40,122 nucleotides of DNA from DATIYF01 sp035517775. Its GTDB lineage: Bacteria; Acidobacteriota; Terriglobia; Terriglobales; Acidobacteriaceae. Of the stretch, positions 9,301 through 16,708 are shown piece by piece. A program made the translations under genes and the position numbers. The notes below the pieces were generated by a model. That model was not told where the DNA came from. It ran no database searches and worked only from the letters and a program-made list of their open reading frames with translations. The first letter of the stretch is position 1. Every line of letters begins with the position of its first letter. The stretch covers positions 1 to 40,122 of the forward strand of contig DATIYF010000131.1 in the NCBI GenBank assembly GCA_035517775.1, written 5' to 3'.

Positions 9301-9517
9301 GGGCCACAACTTCTTTCCGTCCAGTGCCGTCATTCTCAAAGCGATAAGTGGTGTGTAACTGCTCGACCACGTAGGCTTCCTGGGAATAGTCCTGGGGCTT
9401 GCCCGGTGATTTCTCGGTCGTGGTATTGGCAGAAAGGGCACTGATGCTGGGATTCTGGGCAGTGCCCAGGCCGGAGATACAGCACAGCAGAACGAGAAGG
9501 AAAAGGACGCGGCGCAC
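6290..9517 (-). CDS. secreted DUF3857 / transglutaminase-like / TPR protein
   Basis: About 1075 residues in three parts. A signal peptide comes first (VRRVLFLLVLLCC..., likely cut after GTA). Residues ~40-210 match DUF3857, which usually precedes transglutaminase-like domains. A transglutaminase-like core has its putative triad at Cys ~337 (YGDCKDKH), His ~376 (FDHV) and Asp ~391 (WMDSTTE). After a linker come at least five TPR units (~660-910), with repeated N-[YP]LG-AY patterns. I prefer the GTG at 9517: GGGAG lies about ten bases upstream and the signal peptide starts there; an in-frame start at 9592 would put 25 extra residues before it. A Lys/Glu/Asp-rich insert (around residues 230-250) separates the first two domains. 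Likely exported; whether the fold acts as peptidase or cross-linking enzyme cannot be told. Confidence 0.85.
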   Translation of the reverse strand: MRRVLFLLVLLCCISGLGTAQNPSISALSANTTTEKSPGKPQDYSQEAYVVEQLHTTYRFENDGTGRKEVVARVKVQSEAGVEQWGQLVVGYSSANERVEFSYVRVVKADGKIVTADPDAVQDLTAPVQREAPVYTDFRQKHVTVPGLRPGEELEYDIVTVIHTALAPGQFWIAEDFDKSDIVLDEQLEINIPQGRKVDLKTKPGLDPKITEAGGRRVYVWTSNHLQREDDDKDKDKKEKKKKPQPESPAVQMTTFTSWAEVGSWYHGLEEERREPSAEIRAKAAQLTAGKTTDLEKIEALYDYVAQNFRYISLSFGLGRYQPHAAADVLHNQYGDCKDKHTLLAALLEAEGFSVSSVLINSSRKLDPDVPSPSQFDHVISMVPLGKEEVWMDSTTEVAPFRLLSYNLRKKQALVIPEKGAAHLEETPADPPMADTQLQELDGKVDELGKLSAHVEYAARGDTELLMRLIFRRVPNAQWKQVVQTISSMSGLDGDVSNVKIGDPTATKTPFVIEFEIEKPNFLDWTKKKSELDLPFSQLNLADADEDADAGPDADPIELGPPAQFDFKVNLEFPPKYKTQLPLAFSVKRDYGEYTASYKLEGNVFRSERRLVMRQRDLPQARASDYLAFRRAVMADLGQRLIVENTAGGSMTPPPGLKVDDLNQAGWNAMQSGNYPLAVELLKRAVELDPKNKLSWNYLGNAYLAQRKTDDAIAALKKQIEINPYDEYAYNALGRAYLMQQKYDDAASAFQKQIEINPLDKYAHAGLGSLYAEQHKYDQAAPELEKAVSLTPDDPLLNVQLGDAYLNLGQDDKALAAFDKAVDLAATPLVWNNIAYQLSLNKTHLGRAQQYAESAVAATAAASRNLTLDQLNQRDLAIAPSLMAYWDTLGWVYFQEGDLDKAEKYVNAAWILGQHAEVGDHLGQIYEKRGEKEKAIATYAVALKGIRPEPETRGRLAALVGGDAKVDAVVAKHQDELQSARTIKLGKVATVTASADFFVLLAPGGSGAAVEAVKFVSGDDKLKAFSEALRTAKFQAVFPDDKPAKILRRGVLSCSTTTGECAFVLLLPDDVLSIQ

Positions 9518-9719
9518 TGGCTTCAGTCTCCCGGCGTTTGTACCGTAAGCGGCAGCAGGGCGCAAGTGAAACTGCGCCCCGCAGGTGACCAAAGAGCTAG
9601 ACAGGTGACTCTTCGCTCCGTCCGGCTGCTTTCAAGGCTCCGGCAAACGGGTGGCTTCTTAACTTAAAGGGATGCTCAGCGCCAAGGCCTACCAGTTCTC
9701 ATCGGATAGTGCCAGGTTC

Positions 9720-11363
9720 TCAGTGCAGCGCCTTTTCCATGAAGGCGGATTCGTCGCTCTTCATTTTTTTCAAACTATCCATGGGGAGGTAAACCATGTG
9801 GCCGGCGTCAAACGTGGCAAAGCTGATATTGGCATGATACTTCTGGCTGACGTCGAGGTGATTCATGGTGTAGTTGGCCGCCATATACGGCGTGGCCAGG
9901 TCGTAATAGCCTTCCATCACCAGCACTTTCAGATAAGGATCTTCGACCAGGGCCTGGCGCAAGGCAGTAGCGGTATCGGGGAATCCTTTGATGCTTGATC
10001 CCCAATCCCAATGCTGAAAGCCGGATTCGTCGGCGAAGACGTAATAAGGCATGTCGGTCTTGTAGCCCAGCTCGGTGCGAATGTAGTTGTTCAGCTCAGA
10101 GGTAAAGGGCGGCAACACGGCCGAATCGGTGGGGTCGTAGAACGGAGTATCCAGCAGACCATCGGGATCGGGGCCGGTGAAGCGGCCGTCCAGCCGGCCG
10201 ACCCGCAGCTTCTGATCAATCAGCAGGTAGTGGGTGAATTTGGGAACGTCTATGCGCAGGTTGGCTTGGTCAATCACGTCTTTGCTCAGGCCGGTGTAGC
10301 GCGCCATCTGCTCGATGATTTTCTGGCGCTCGTCGGCGGTCAGGGCATCGCCTTCGGCCAGGGCGGCGGCGTAATCAGTCTCCGCCCAATGCTCGGCCTC
10401 CTCTCGGGCCTTATTCATATCCTGCTCGAGGTCGGGCGCGAGCTTGTGGTGGTAGCCCGCGATCATGGTGTAAGTGGGGATCAGAAAAATGTAAGGCTCG
10501 TCATTACTTTTGTTGTCTTCCAGAGTTTCGAAGTTCAGCACGGTGGAAAGCAGAGTAATTCCGTTGAAAGAGATGCCGTGCGGCGCCAGATAGCCGGCGA
10601 TGCCCGCCGAGCGCGTAGTTCCATAGCTTTCGCCAAATAGAAACAACGGCGAGTTCCAACGCTCGTAGCGGGTCAGATAGAGCCGGATGAACTCGCCGAA
10701 CGACTCGATGTCGCCCTTCACGCCCCAGAACTTCTTGAACATCTCGGGATCGGCGGCGCGGCTGAACCCGGTGCCAATGGCGTCCACCATGACCAGATCG
10801 CTTTTATCGAGCAGCGTGTAGGGATTATCCATCAGACGGTAGGGCGCGGGCGGCATGAAACCTTCGGGCGTCAGAACTACGCGCTTGGGGCCCAGCGCCC
10901 CCAGGTGCAGCCACACCGTGGCCGATCCCGGGCCGCCGTTGAAAGCGAAGGTCAGCGGGCGTTTGCCGGCATCCTCGCCGTCGAGCGTATAGGCGACAAA
11001 AAACATCTCGGCTTCGATTTTGCCATCGTCGCGCTTGATCGGTAGCCGGCCAGCCGTGGCGGTGTAATTCAGGGCCTTACCCTCGAGGGTGATCTGGTGA
11101 TGGGTCACGATGGGGGCCACTTCGGTCATATCGTAGTGGCCCTCTTTTTCTTTCTCCTCGGGACTGGCTTCGGGTTTCTGCTCTTCGTGCGCTTTGGCTG
11201 ATTCTTCGGCTTTGGAGGGTTCGGTTTTCTTCTCTTCGCTGGCCGCTTTGGCCGCTTGTTCCTGGCTGGCTTTCTTGTTGTGCTCGGAATTTTTTTGCTG
11301 GGCGAGGCCTGCGGTCAGCAATCCGACCAGAAGTGCAGAGATCATCAGCCAGGAACGCTTCAT
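9720..11363 (-). CDS. secreted serine carboxypeptidase-like protein (peptidase family S10)
   Basis: A 547-residue protein with an N-terminal signal peptide (MKRSWLMISALLVGLL, cleavage near LAQ). A strongly charged Lys/Glu-rich linker (about 22-75) leads into an S10 alpha/beta-hydrolase. The catalytic elements are visible: FNGGPGS oxyanion region, Ser in GESYG near residue 244, Asp in GYYDLATP near 486, and His in DAGHMVY near 521. S10 enzymes remove C-terminal amino acids, usually at acidic pH, so a periplasmic or secreted peptide-scavenging role is likely. The start is supported by a GGAGG-AAAAGGAAAG run just upstream. A TATAAT box lies about 55 bp upstream. The DUF3857/transglutaminase gene is downstream on the same strand after ~200 bp. 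Confidence 0.92.
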   Translation of the reverse strand: MKRSWLMISALLVGLLTAGLAQQKNSEHNKKASQEQAAKAASEEKKTEPSKAEESAKAHEEQKPEASPEEKEKEGHYDMTEVAPIVTHHQITLEGKALNYTATAGRLPIKRDDGKIEAEMFFVAYTLDGEDAGKRPLTFAFNGGPGSATVWLHLGALGPKRVVLTPEGFMPPAPYRLMDNPYTLLDKSDLVMVDAIGTGFSRAADPEMFKKFWGVKGDIESFGEFIRLYLTRYERWNSPLFLFGESYGTTRSAGIAGYLAPHGISFNGITLLSTVLNFETLEDNKSNDEPYIFLIPTYTMIAGYHHKLAPDLEQDMNKAREEAEHWAETDYAAALAEGDALTADERQKIIEQMARYTGLSKDVIDQANLRIDVPKFTHYLLIDQKLRVGRLDGRFTGPDPDGLLDTPFYDPTDSAVLPPFTSELNNYIRTELGYKTDMPYYVFADESGFQHWDWGSSIKGFPDTATALRQALVEDPYLKVLVMEGYYDLATPYMAANYTMNHLDVSQKYHANISFATFDAGHMVYLPMDSLKKMKSDESAFMEKALH

Positions 11364-11420
11364 CTTTCCTTTTCCTCCAGAATCTTTCAGCCTGAGATTT
11401 GCCGGTTTCGGCAGTTGGGC

Positions 11421-11426
11421 ATTATA
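11421..11426 (-). promoter_or_regulatory. -10 box upstream of the S10 peptidase gene
   Basis: The minus strand reads a perfect TATAAT (11426-11421), which would place transcription start near 11414 and give a leader of about 50 nt before the ATG at 11363. I found no good -35 hexamer at 16-18 bp, so the call depends on the -10 box and its position in the 180-bp divergent gap. Confidence 0.4.
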
Positions 11427-11545
11427 CGCGCCGATCTCCTTTGACTCTCGCCGGGCGCCAGAGGTTAGCTGGATTTTTGCGATCTTTGCGCTCGGCGGCC
11501 GCGGCGCGAAAAGGCCTTTGCCCTGGCCATTGCTAAGATGGTCTG

Positions 11546-12421
11546 GTGCCAGCCAACTCCCGCCGCACGCTTGATATTCTCGAGGCCGATTCGCTGGCCA
11601 GCCTTACCTGGCTGGCGCACGGTTTCAGCACGCGCACCGGCGGCTTCTCTCGCGCTTACGGCGACAAAGCGCTCAATCTCGGCTTTACCAAAGAAGACTC
11701 GCGCACAGCGGTCGAGCATAATCGAGCTGCATTTCTGCGGCAACTGGGCGCGCAGAGTAAAGGCAAGTCATGGCCGCTGATCACGCTGCGCCAGATTCAT
11801 TCCGGCCTGATTCATTGTGTGAGCGCTAGGCCAGAGCATGTGCTTACCGGTGACGGCTTGATCACCAACACTCCTGGCCTGCTGCTGGCGATTCTGACCG
11901 CGGACTGCTTGCCCGTCGCCCTCGCCGATTCGAAGCGGCGCGCCGTGGGAGTGTTTCATGCCGGCTGGCGCGGGACGTTACAGCGCATCGTGGAGAAAGG
12001 CGTCGGCGAAATGCGCCGCTCGTTCGGGACGCTGCCGCGCGACATCAGGGCCGCCATCGGCCCCGGAGTTCACGCCTGTTGCTACGAGGTGGGCCCGGAA
12101 GTGAGGGCGCAGTTTGAATCACAATTCGATTATGCGGCAACGCTCTTCCGCGAGACCAAAGAGTCGGACCCCATCCGCGAAAAATACCCCTTGCTGTTCT
12201 TGACCGCACGCGCGCCCGGCCACAGCGATCTGCCCAAGAAGGTTTTTCTGGACCTGGTGGAAGCAAACCGCCGCCAGTTAATGGCCGCGGGAGTTTCGGC
12301 GAAGAATATCTCCGCGTCGCCGCTTTGCACCGTGTGCCGATGCGACCGGTTGTTCTCTTACCGGGCGGAAAAAGGCGTTACCGGAAGGATGCTGGGGGTG
12401 GCGGGCGTACGTCCAAAATAA
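11546..12421 (+). CDS. pgeF: PgeF/YfiH family purine nucleosidase-type enzyme (formerly polyphenol oxidase, DUF152)
   Basis: A 291-residue member of the YfiH/LACC1 family. Members act on purine nucleosides (phosphorylase, deaminase and related activities) and were long annotated as laccases; in E. coli the family is also linked to peptidoglycan-precursor fidelity. Family landmarks: HGFSTRTGG near the N-terminus, TLRQIHSG with the first metal-binding His, LTADCLPV with the Cys, FHAGWRG with the second His, AIGPGVHACCYEVG, and CTVCRCDRLFSYRA near the end. The start used is GTG at 11546, since no ATG in this frame lies before the conserved region; the ribosome-binding site is weak. The stop is only 5 bp from that of the convergent HU gene. 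Cytoplasmic, no signal peptide. Confidence 0.9.
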   Translation: MPANSRRTLDILEADSLASLTWLAHGFSTRTGGFSRAYGDKALNLGFTKEDSRTAVEHNRAAFLRQLGAQSKGKSWPLITLRQIHSGLIHCVSARPEHVLTGDGLITNTPGLLLAILTADCLPVALADSKRRAVGVFHAGWRGTLQRIVEKGVGEMRRSFGTLPRDIRAAIGPGVHACCYEVGPEVRAQFESQFDYAATLFRETKESDPIREKYPLLFLTARAPGHSDLPKKVFLDLVEANRRQLMAAGVSAKNISASPLCTVCRCDRLFSYRAEKGVTGRMLGVAGVRPK

Positions 12422-12426
12422 AGCTG

Positions 12427-12756
12427 TTACTGCGCGGCAGGTGGCGGCGCCGCGGAGGCCGCGGCCGGCGCGGCCTGTTCGCCGGTGTTCACCAGGTCCT
12501 TCAACTCTTTGCTGGGCTTGAAGAAGGGGATTTTCTTGGCGGGAACTTCCACCCGGTCGCCGGTTTTGGGGTTGCGGCCCACGCGCGGCTTGCGTTGGCG
12601 CGTGCGAAAGCTGCCAAAGCCGCGAATCTCGATCTTGTCGCCCGCACGGAGCGAACGCACGACGCTGTCAAAAATAGTCTCGACGATGACTTCACTGTCT
12701 TTGCGGGTCAATTCCGCCAAGCGGGATACTTCGTCAATCAGATCAGCCTTTGTCAT
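12427..12756 (-). CDS. HU/IHF-family DNA-binding protein with Ala/Pro-rich tail
   Basis: A 109-residue histone-like protein. Residues 1-92 are a complete HU/IHF fold: MTKADLIDEVS, then the dimer helix region, IEIRGFGSF, and the DNA-binding beta-arm with RVGRNPKTG and FFKPSKELKD. The arm has the Arg-Asn-Pro motif whose Pro intercalates and bends DNA. The lineup resembles IHF more than E. coli HU (for example FGSFRTRQRKPRVGRNPKTG). An additional C-terminal tail of about 16 residues is almost entirely Ala and Pro. These proteins dimerise and organise the nucleoid. Whether this one is a homodimeric HU or an IHF subunit cannot be settled without the partner's sequence. Confidence 0.93.
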   Translation of the reverse strand: MTKADLIDEVSRLAELTRKDSEVIVETIFDSVVRSLRAGDKIEIRGFGSFRTRQRKPRVGRNPKTGDRVEVPAKKIPFFKPSKELKDLVNTGEQAAPAAASAAPPPAAQ

Positions 12757-12811
12757 ACGTCTGTACGCTCCATTTCCCTCGTCTTAAGATGGCTGCAACC
12801 CCATCTCGGGA

Positions 12812-12833
12812 GCAGGCCTTCCGGCGGGCCTGC
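12812..12833. repeat. inverted repeat in the HU leader region
   Basis: GCAGGCC (12812-12818) pairs with GGCCTGC (12827-12833) over an 8-nt loop. It lies between the end of sppA and the start of the HU gene, in the likely 5' leader of the HU transcript. No T-run follows on the minus strand, so a factor-independent terminator for sppA is not strongly supported. Confidence 0.35.
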
Positions 12834-12884
12834 ATAACCTTCTCAAATTTAAGGGGTTCTTGGCAAGGCTTCTACCGAACAAGG

Positions 12885-12890
12885 ATTATA
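12885..12890 (-). promoter_or_regulatory. possible -10 box for the HU gene
   Basis: The minus strand reads TATAAT here, about 130 bp before the HU start codon. No convincing -35 was found at standard spacing. A transcript from here would contain the 12812-12833 hairpin in its leader. Confidence 0.35.
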
Positions 12891-12979
12891 TGACGCTCCA
12901 GCCGGACGTGCAGGCAAAATTCAGTATTCCTATTGAGAAGCCGGGATGTCACCATTCAGGACGAGGCCGTCAACCCGCG

Positions 12980-13897
12980 CTACTGCCACAGATAGTAGAA
13001 GCCGATGTGGCGGTCGAGCAGCTTGTCCTGGCTGGGCAACCACTTCGAAACATCACCAAAGAGTATGTCAAACAGGGTCTTACGGTCTTTTTCGGGATGC
13101 ACCAGCACGGGCTCGCCGCTGATTCCCACGGCCTTGGCCGTGTCATTCACAGCGTCCTGAAAATCACCGATCTGGTCCACCAGGTGCAAAGGCAGGGCCT
13201 GCTCGCCCGTCCATACTTTGCCATTGGCGATGGCCTTGATATCCGCGACCTTTTGATGGCGTCCATCGGCCACGGCCTGCACGAATTGGCCGTACATGTT
13301 GTCAGCCAGCGACTGCAGGTAGGCCCGTTCGACGGGAGTCATTTCCCGCGCCGGGTCGCCGGTATCTTTGAACTCGCCGGTGTAGATGGCCTCTGGCTTG
13401 AGCTTAGCCCAGCGCAGCAGGTCGCCGTAATTTACCCATTCCATGATGACGCCGATGGAGCCCACCAGGCTGCCGCCTTCGGCATAGATTTTGTTCGTGC
13501 CTGAGGAGACGTAGTAGGCGCCGCTCGCCCCCAGCGTGCCAATGGAGGCGACGATGCGTTTCTTTTTTTCGTCGCGGATGCGCTTCACTTCGCGGTAAAT
13601 CTCCTCCGAGGCCGCCGCTCCACCGCCCGGAGAATTGACTTTCAGAATGATGGCTTTGATCGAGTCATCGTCGGCGAACTTCTTTAACTCTGGCACCACC
13701 GTATCGGGATCAACGATCACACCCTCGAGATCCACCACCCCGATCTTCGAGCCGAAGGCGCTGCTTAAGGAGGACTGCTCCCCTCCGGCGCGCAAAGTCA
13801 GATACACCAGCGCGAAGACCGCCAGCACGAAGAGGAAGAAGGCTCCTCCTCCAATCAGGATCCAGAGCCAGGTGCGCGAGCGCTTTTCGTCACTCAT
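12980..13897 (-). CDS. sppA: signal peptide peptidase SppA (single-domain type)
   Basis: A 305-residue membrane-anchored serine protease of the short (Bacillus-type) SppA class, family S49. One N-terminal transmembrane helix (about 10-33) is followed by the crotonase-like protease domain. The Ser/Lys dyad is visible: nucleophile Ser125 in LGASGAYYVSS and general base Lys177 in TGEFKDTGDPAR; their 52-residue spacing equals that of B. subtilis SppA. NSPGGG (88-93) forms the oxyanion region. SppA degrades cleaved signal peptides in the membrane. It has its own transcription unit, with a putative hairpin and the HU promoter region downstream. Confidence 0.94.
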   Translation of the reverse strand: MSDEKRSRTWLWILIGGGAFFLFVLAVFALVYLTLRAGGEQSSLSSAFGSKIGVVDLEGVIVDPDTVVPELKKFADDDSIKAIILKVNSPGGGAAASEEIYREVKRIRDEKKKRIVASIGTLGASGAYYVSSGTNKIYAEGGSLVGSIGVIMEWVNYGDLLRWAKLKPEAIYTGEFKDTGDPAREMTPVERAYLQSLADNMYGQFVQAVADGRHQKVADIKAIANGKVWTGEQALPLHLVDQIGDFQDAVNDTAKAVGISGEPVLVHPEKDRKTLFDILFGDVSKWLPSQDKLLDRHIGFYYLWQ

Positions 13898-13987
13898 ACT
13901 GCGGCTTAGTTTAGCACCGGAGGGGCGGGGCAGGAGGTTTCGCCTTGCCCCGGCGCAAGGCCTCTGCGCGGCGGCCGAGGCACAAGA

Positions 13988-14015
13988 CGGCGGCGTCCGT
14001 CCCGGAACGCCGCCG
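13988..14015. terminator. GC-rich hairpin downstream of the TIGR03118 gene
   Basis: A nine-base-pair stem, CGGCGGCGT (13988-13996) with ACGCCGCCG (14007-14015), and further CCG/CGG pairing in the loop. It sits 21 bp past the stop of the minus-strand TIGR03118 gene and 90 bp upstream of sppA. There is no T-run, so it may act as a Rho-assisted or bidirectional stop, or as an mRNA 3' end stabiliser. Confidence 0.5.
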
Positions 14016-14036
14016 CCTGGTCCGGGTCACCGCAGA

Positions 14037-15146
14037 TCAGGGTTCGTCTTCTTCATTCAGCTCAGCGGTAACCGGAGTCAAAGTTCCAAATAGACCGTCG
14101 GCCTCATCGTTGGGGCCGGCGCTAAAGAACAGCGTGGTTTCCGGGCCGGCATTGGCGTTATTGCCGAATCCCAGAGCCCATAGGCCGTCAATGCTCAGAG
14201 TGGAGCCGTCGGGGTTTTTCATCAGCCCCCGGAAGCGGCCGGTCACGGGGTTATAAGCAGCGATCTGGCCGCTGCCAAAGTTGCCGATCAGCAGGCTGTG
14301 GCTGAACTCGCCGAACTCGCTTGGCGCCATGGCCACTGCCCAGGGAGCGTTCAGCCAGGGACCGTGCTCCAGGCGGGCACGCAGCTTGCCCGTCGGGCCG
14401 TAAACATCCACGAAGCCGAATCCAGGCCCCGGGGCATCGTCTTCCTTGTCCTCATCCTGTTTGGCATAGGTGACGAAGATGTTCTTGCCCACGGCTTGAA
14501 TATTGAAGGGCGCATAGCCGTGCGGGATGCGGTAATCCTCAAAGGCCTTTTCGGAAAGCTTTACGCGATGGAAGTAAGTGTCGTAAACCTCCACCCGGCC
14601 TTCATGGAAGTTAGTCACGTAGAGATAGTGGGCGCCGTGAAACTCGCTGATGGTGATGCCCTTGTAGATGGCGTGCTTTTTGGACTTATCCACCACCAGT
14701 TGCGCGCTGTTCAGGCTCACTCCGGGGTTCCAGCCAGAGATGGTGCCGTCCTCGGTGGCGAAGAGAAACAGCGCGGGCTTCATGGGAGCCAAGGCGAAGT
14801 CGGAGGTACCGTTAAAAACGGCGCCGGTGGGCGTGGCCGGAGCCGTGCTGCCCTTGGGCGGCGGAATGGTGACGACCAGGGCTTGGGCAGTCCCGGCGGC
14901 GTCGTATAGGGTGGATGTTCCGCTGCCGTTGTTGGCCGCCCACCAGAAACTGCTGGCGCTGCGGGCCAGCCCCCAGGGGTTGACCAGATTGGCGTCGGTG
15001 TTGGTTGCGTTGCCTGAGACATCGGCAACCAGGTTGTTCTGGACATAATGTTGTGCGAAGGCGAAGTTGGTGAACAGCAGACAGGCCAGGGCGATGGCCG
15101 GGCGCGCTCTCCAGCCGAAGGGACGCGTGACCCAGAACTTCTTCAT
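14037..15146 (-). CDS. secreted TIGR03118 family protein (beta-propeller-like)
   Basis: A 369-residue exported protein with a clear signal peptide (hydrophobic run IALACLLFTNFAFA, cleavage after AFA). The mature part begins with YVQNNLVADVSGNA and contains NLVNPWGLA, WWAANNGSGTSTLY, GYAPFNIQAVG, FVDVYGPTG and NAPWAVAMAP. I recognise these as the TIGR03118 family, a conserved family of unknown function often found near PEP-CTERM-type secreted proteins. The recurring NPWG/APWAVA and GLW-LGFG patterns suggest a propeller of repeated blades. There is no PEP-CTERM anchor; it ends in an acidic tail. The start is well supported by GAGGAGGTAGTTC directly before the ATG. Function is unknown. Confidence 0.85.
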   Translation of the reverse strand: MKKFWVTRPFGWRARPAIALACLLFTNFAFAQHYVQNNLVADVSGNATNTDANLVNPWGLARSASSFWWAANNGSGTSTLYDAAGTAQALVVTIPPPKGSTAPATPTGAVFNGTSDFALAPMKPALFLFATEDGTISGWNPGVSLNSAQLVVDKSKKHAIYKGITISEFHGAHYLYVTNFHEGRVEVYDTYFHRVKLSEKAFEDYRIPHGYAPFNIQAVGKNIFVTYAKQDEDKEDDAPGPGFGFVDVYGPTGKLRARLEHGPWLNAPWAVAMAPSEFGEFSHSLLIGNFGSGQIAAYNPVTGRFRGLMKNPDGSTLSIDGLWALGFGNNANAGPETTLFFSAGPNDEADGLFGTLTPVTAELNEEDEP

Positions 15147-15246
15147 GAACTACCTCCTCAGAATCCGGACATGGGAGCCGATGGCGCTCAAGCTACCGGC
15201 CAATCCGCCGAGGGTTGTCATCGAATTGTTAGGAGTTGGTCACTTC

Positions 15247-16185
15247 TTATGCTCGCGGCGAAAGCTCTGGGGCCGAGTGGGGCAGCCCGCCCGGTTCTGA
15301 GGGAAGATCAAGTAACCAGCAGCCCGGGTTGACAATAACCCGCAACGCTTCACGCGCCACGGTCAGCTGCGCCGGAGTCTGGCAAACATGCTCGCCGTCG
15401 GCATAAACCTCGAGCGGGGGTTCTGTTTCTACGCGCAGATTTTCCCCCTGAGAGTACTGCACCTCGGCGAGTTCCAGGTGTCTGCCAAAATAAACCGTGG
15501 GAAAAAGACAGAACAGTCTCATCTTGCCAGTCTCAGCGACAATGCACACATCGAGCCGGCCGTCATCGAGGCGGGCGCGGGGAGCGATTTTCATGCCCCC
15601 GCCATAGGCTGGGCCGTTGGCGAAGGCGGCGAGAAAGGCCAGCCGCGGAGTGGCTTTGATTTTTTCCGGCTCGGCGGAGATCTTCAAGCCAAACGGCCGG
15701 AAGCCGAGAAGCGTGGGCGGCAGGCTGAGCGCGTAACCCCCGTGCCCCAGCAGCCAGCGCGGCAGCCGATTGGCCCGCCGCGCGATTTCGCTGCTCAAGC
15801 CGATGCCCGCCACCGTACAGAAATAATGGTGGACCTCGGGCGCGCCAACGTTGAGCGGCCGAATCACTCCCAGATCAATCCGTTTGACTACGCCTTTTCC
15901 CGCGGCAAAAGCGCGCCAGGCGGCGACGGCGTCTTTCACTCGACGCAAGCCCAGGGCACGGGCAAAATCATTGCCGCTGCCGCAAGGAACAACCAACACC
16001 GGCAGGTTCAACCTGACCAACTCCGCCAGATGACGGTGCACGGTGCCGTCGCCGCCGAGAATGAGAACCACATCCGCCTCGGCCGCCTCGGCGGGAAGCT
16101 GCGAAAGCCAGCGGATGTCTGGGCTCTGAAATGGCCGCAAACTTCGCTTCGAAGCGCCCGGCCCAAAGATGGCAGCGACCCGCAT
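15247..16185 (-). CDS. diacylglycerol kinase-like lipid kinase (DagK/YegS family)
   Basis: A 312-residue soluble lipid kinase. The N-terminal nucleotide-binding domain shows LGGDGT (43-48) and PCGSGNDFA (67-75), the two hallmark motifs. The C-terminal beta-rich domain contains the GGGMKIAPRARLDDGRLDV block typical of the family. These enzymes phosphorylate diacylglycerol, sphingosine-like bases or undecaprenol-like lipids; the substrate here cannot be read from sequence. I chose the ATG at 16185 (MRVAAIFGPG). A longer in-frame start at 16302 would add 39 poorly conserved Arg-rich residues and overlap yjbQ. It lies 62 bp after yjbQ on the same strand, probably co-transcribed. Confidence 0.87.
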   Translation of the reverse strand: MRVAAIFGPGASKRSLRPFQSPDIRWLSQLPAEAAEADVVLILGGDGTVHRHLAELVRLNLPVLVVPCGSGNDFARALGLRRVKDAVAAWRAFAAGKGVVKRIDLGVIRPLNVGAPEVHHYFCTVAGIGLSSEIARRANRLPRWLLGHGGYALSLPPTLLGFRPFGLKISAEPEKIKATPRLAFLAAFANGPAYGGGMKIAPRARLDDGRLDVCIVAETGKMRLFCLFPTVYFGRHLELAEVQYSQGENLRVETEPPLEVYADGEHVCQTPAQLTVAREALRVIVNPGCWLLDLPSEPGGLPHSAPELSPRA

Positions 16186-16247
16186 TGCGCGGGCAAGGTT
16201 AACATGCGTGCTTGATCGGCGAGACGCTCGCGGGTTGGAGACTCGCG

Positions 16248-16664
16248 CTATGAGCCGCTGACCGTGACAACAACGGTCCGCTGGCGGCCGCGAACGTCGC
16301 ATTCCAGGTGAAATATCTGCTGCCAGGCGCCGAGCACCGGCTTGCCCTCAGCAACTGGCACCGTGAGCGAGGGCCCAAGCAACGTGGCCTGCAGGTGCGA
16401 ATGCCCGTTGCCATCATGCCAGGCCTGCTCGTGGCCGTAGCTGCGGCTGGGCGGCATGAGTTTGTCGAGCATCTCGGGCAGGTCGCGCTCCAGGCCGGGC
16501 TCGAACTCGATGGTCCCAAGGGCGGCGGTGCTCCCCACGTTGAAGATGTTCACCGTGCCGGTTCGAATGCCAGAGGCTGCGACGATAGCCGCCACCTGTT
16601 CGGTGAGATCGCGCATATCGCGGTGGCCGCGCGTGGCAATGGAGACTTGCTGTTGATGGATCAT
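16248..16664 (-). CDS. yjbQ: YjbQ/UPF0047 family protein (secondary thiamine-phosphate synthase-type)
   Basis: A 138-residue compact single-domain protein. The signature C-terminal run is present: GHSHLQATLLGPSLTVPV, then VLGAWQQIFHLECD. With AWHDGNGHSH this supplies the conserved His cluster thought to bind a metal. The family can complement thiE mutants in E. coli but its physiological reaction is not settled. The ATG at 16664 (MIHQQQVS) is preferred over an upstream in-frame TTG at 16676. It stands divergent from the phosphatase gene at 16709 with only 44 bp between starts, and leads into the lipid kinase gene. Confidence 0.9.
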   Translation of the reverse strand: MIHQQQVSIATRGHRDMRDLTEQVAAIVAASGIRTGTVNIFNVGSTAALGTIEFEPGLERDLPEMLDKLMPPSRSYGHEQAWHDGNGHSHLQATLLGPSLTVPVAEGKPVLGAWQQIFHLECDVRGRQRTVVVTVSGS

Positions 16665-16708
16665 GTTTGCTGCCAACCCTCGCCTTCAGGCTGTAAACTA
16701 CCACGACC

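Noticed and set aside
8156..9358. 400-codon plus-strand frame opposite the DUF3857 gene
   Set aside because: Shadow of the real coding frame; low-complexity hydrophobic product without motif.
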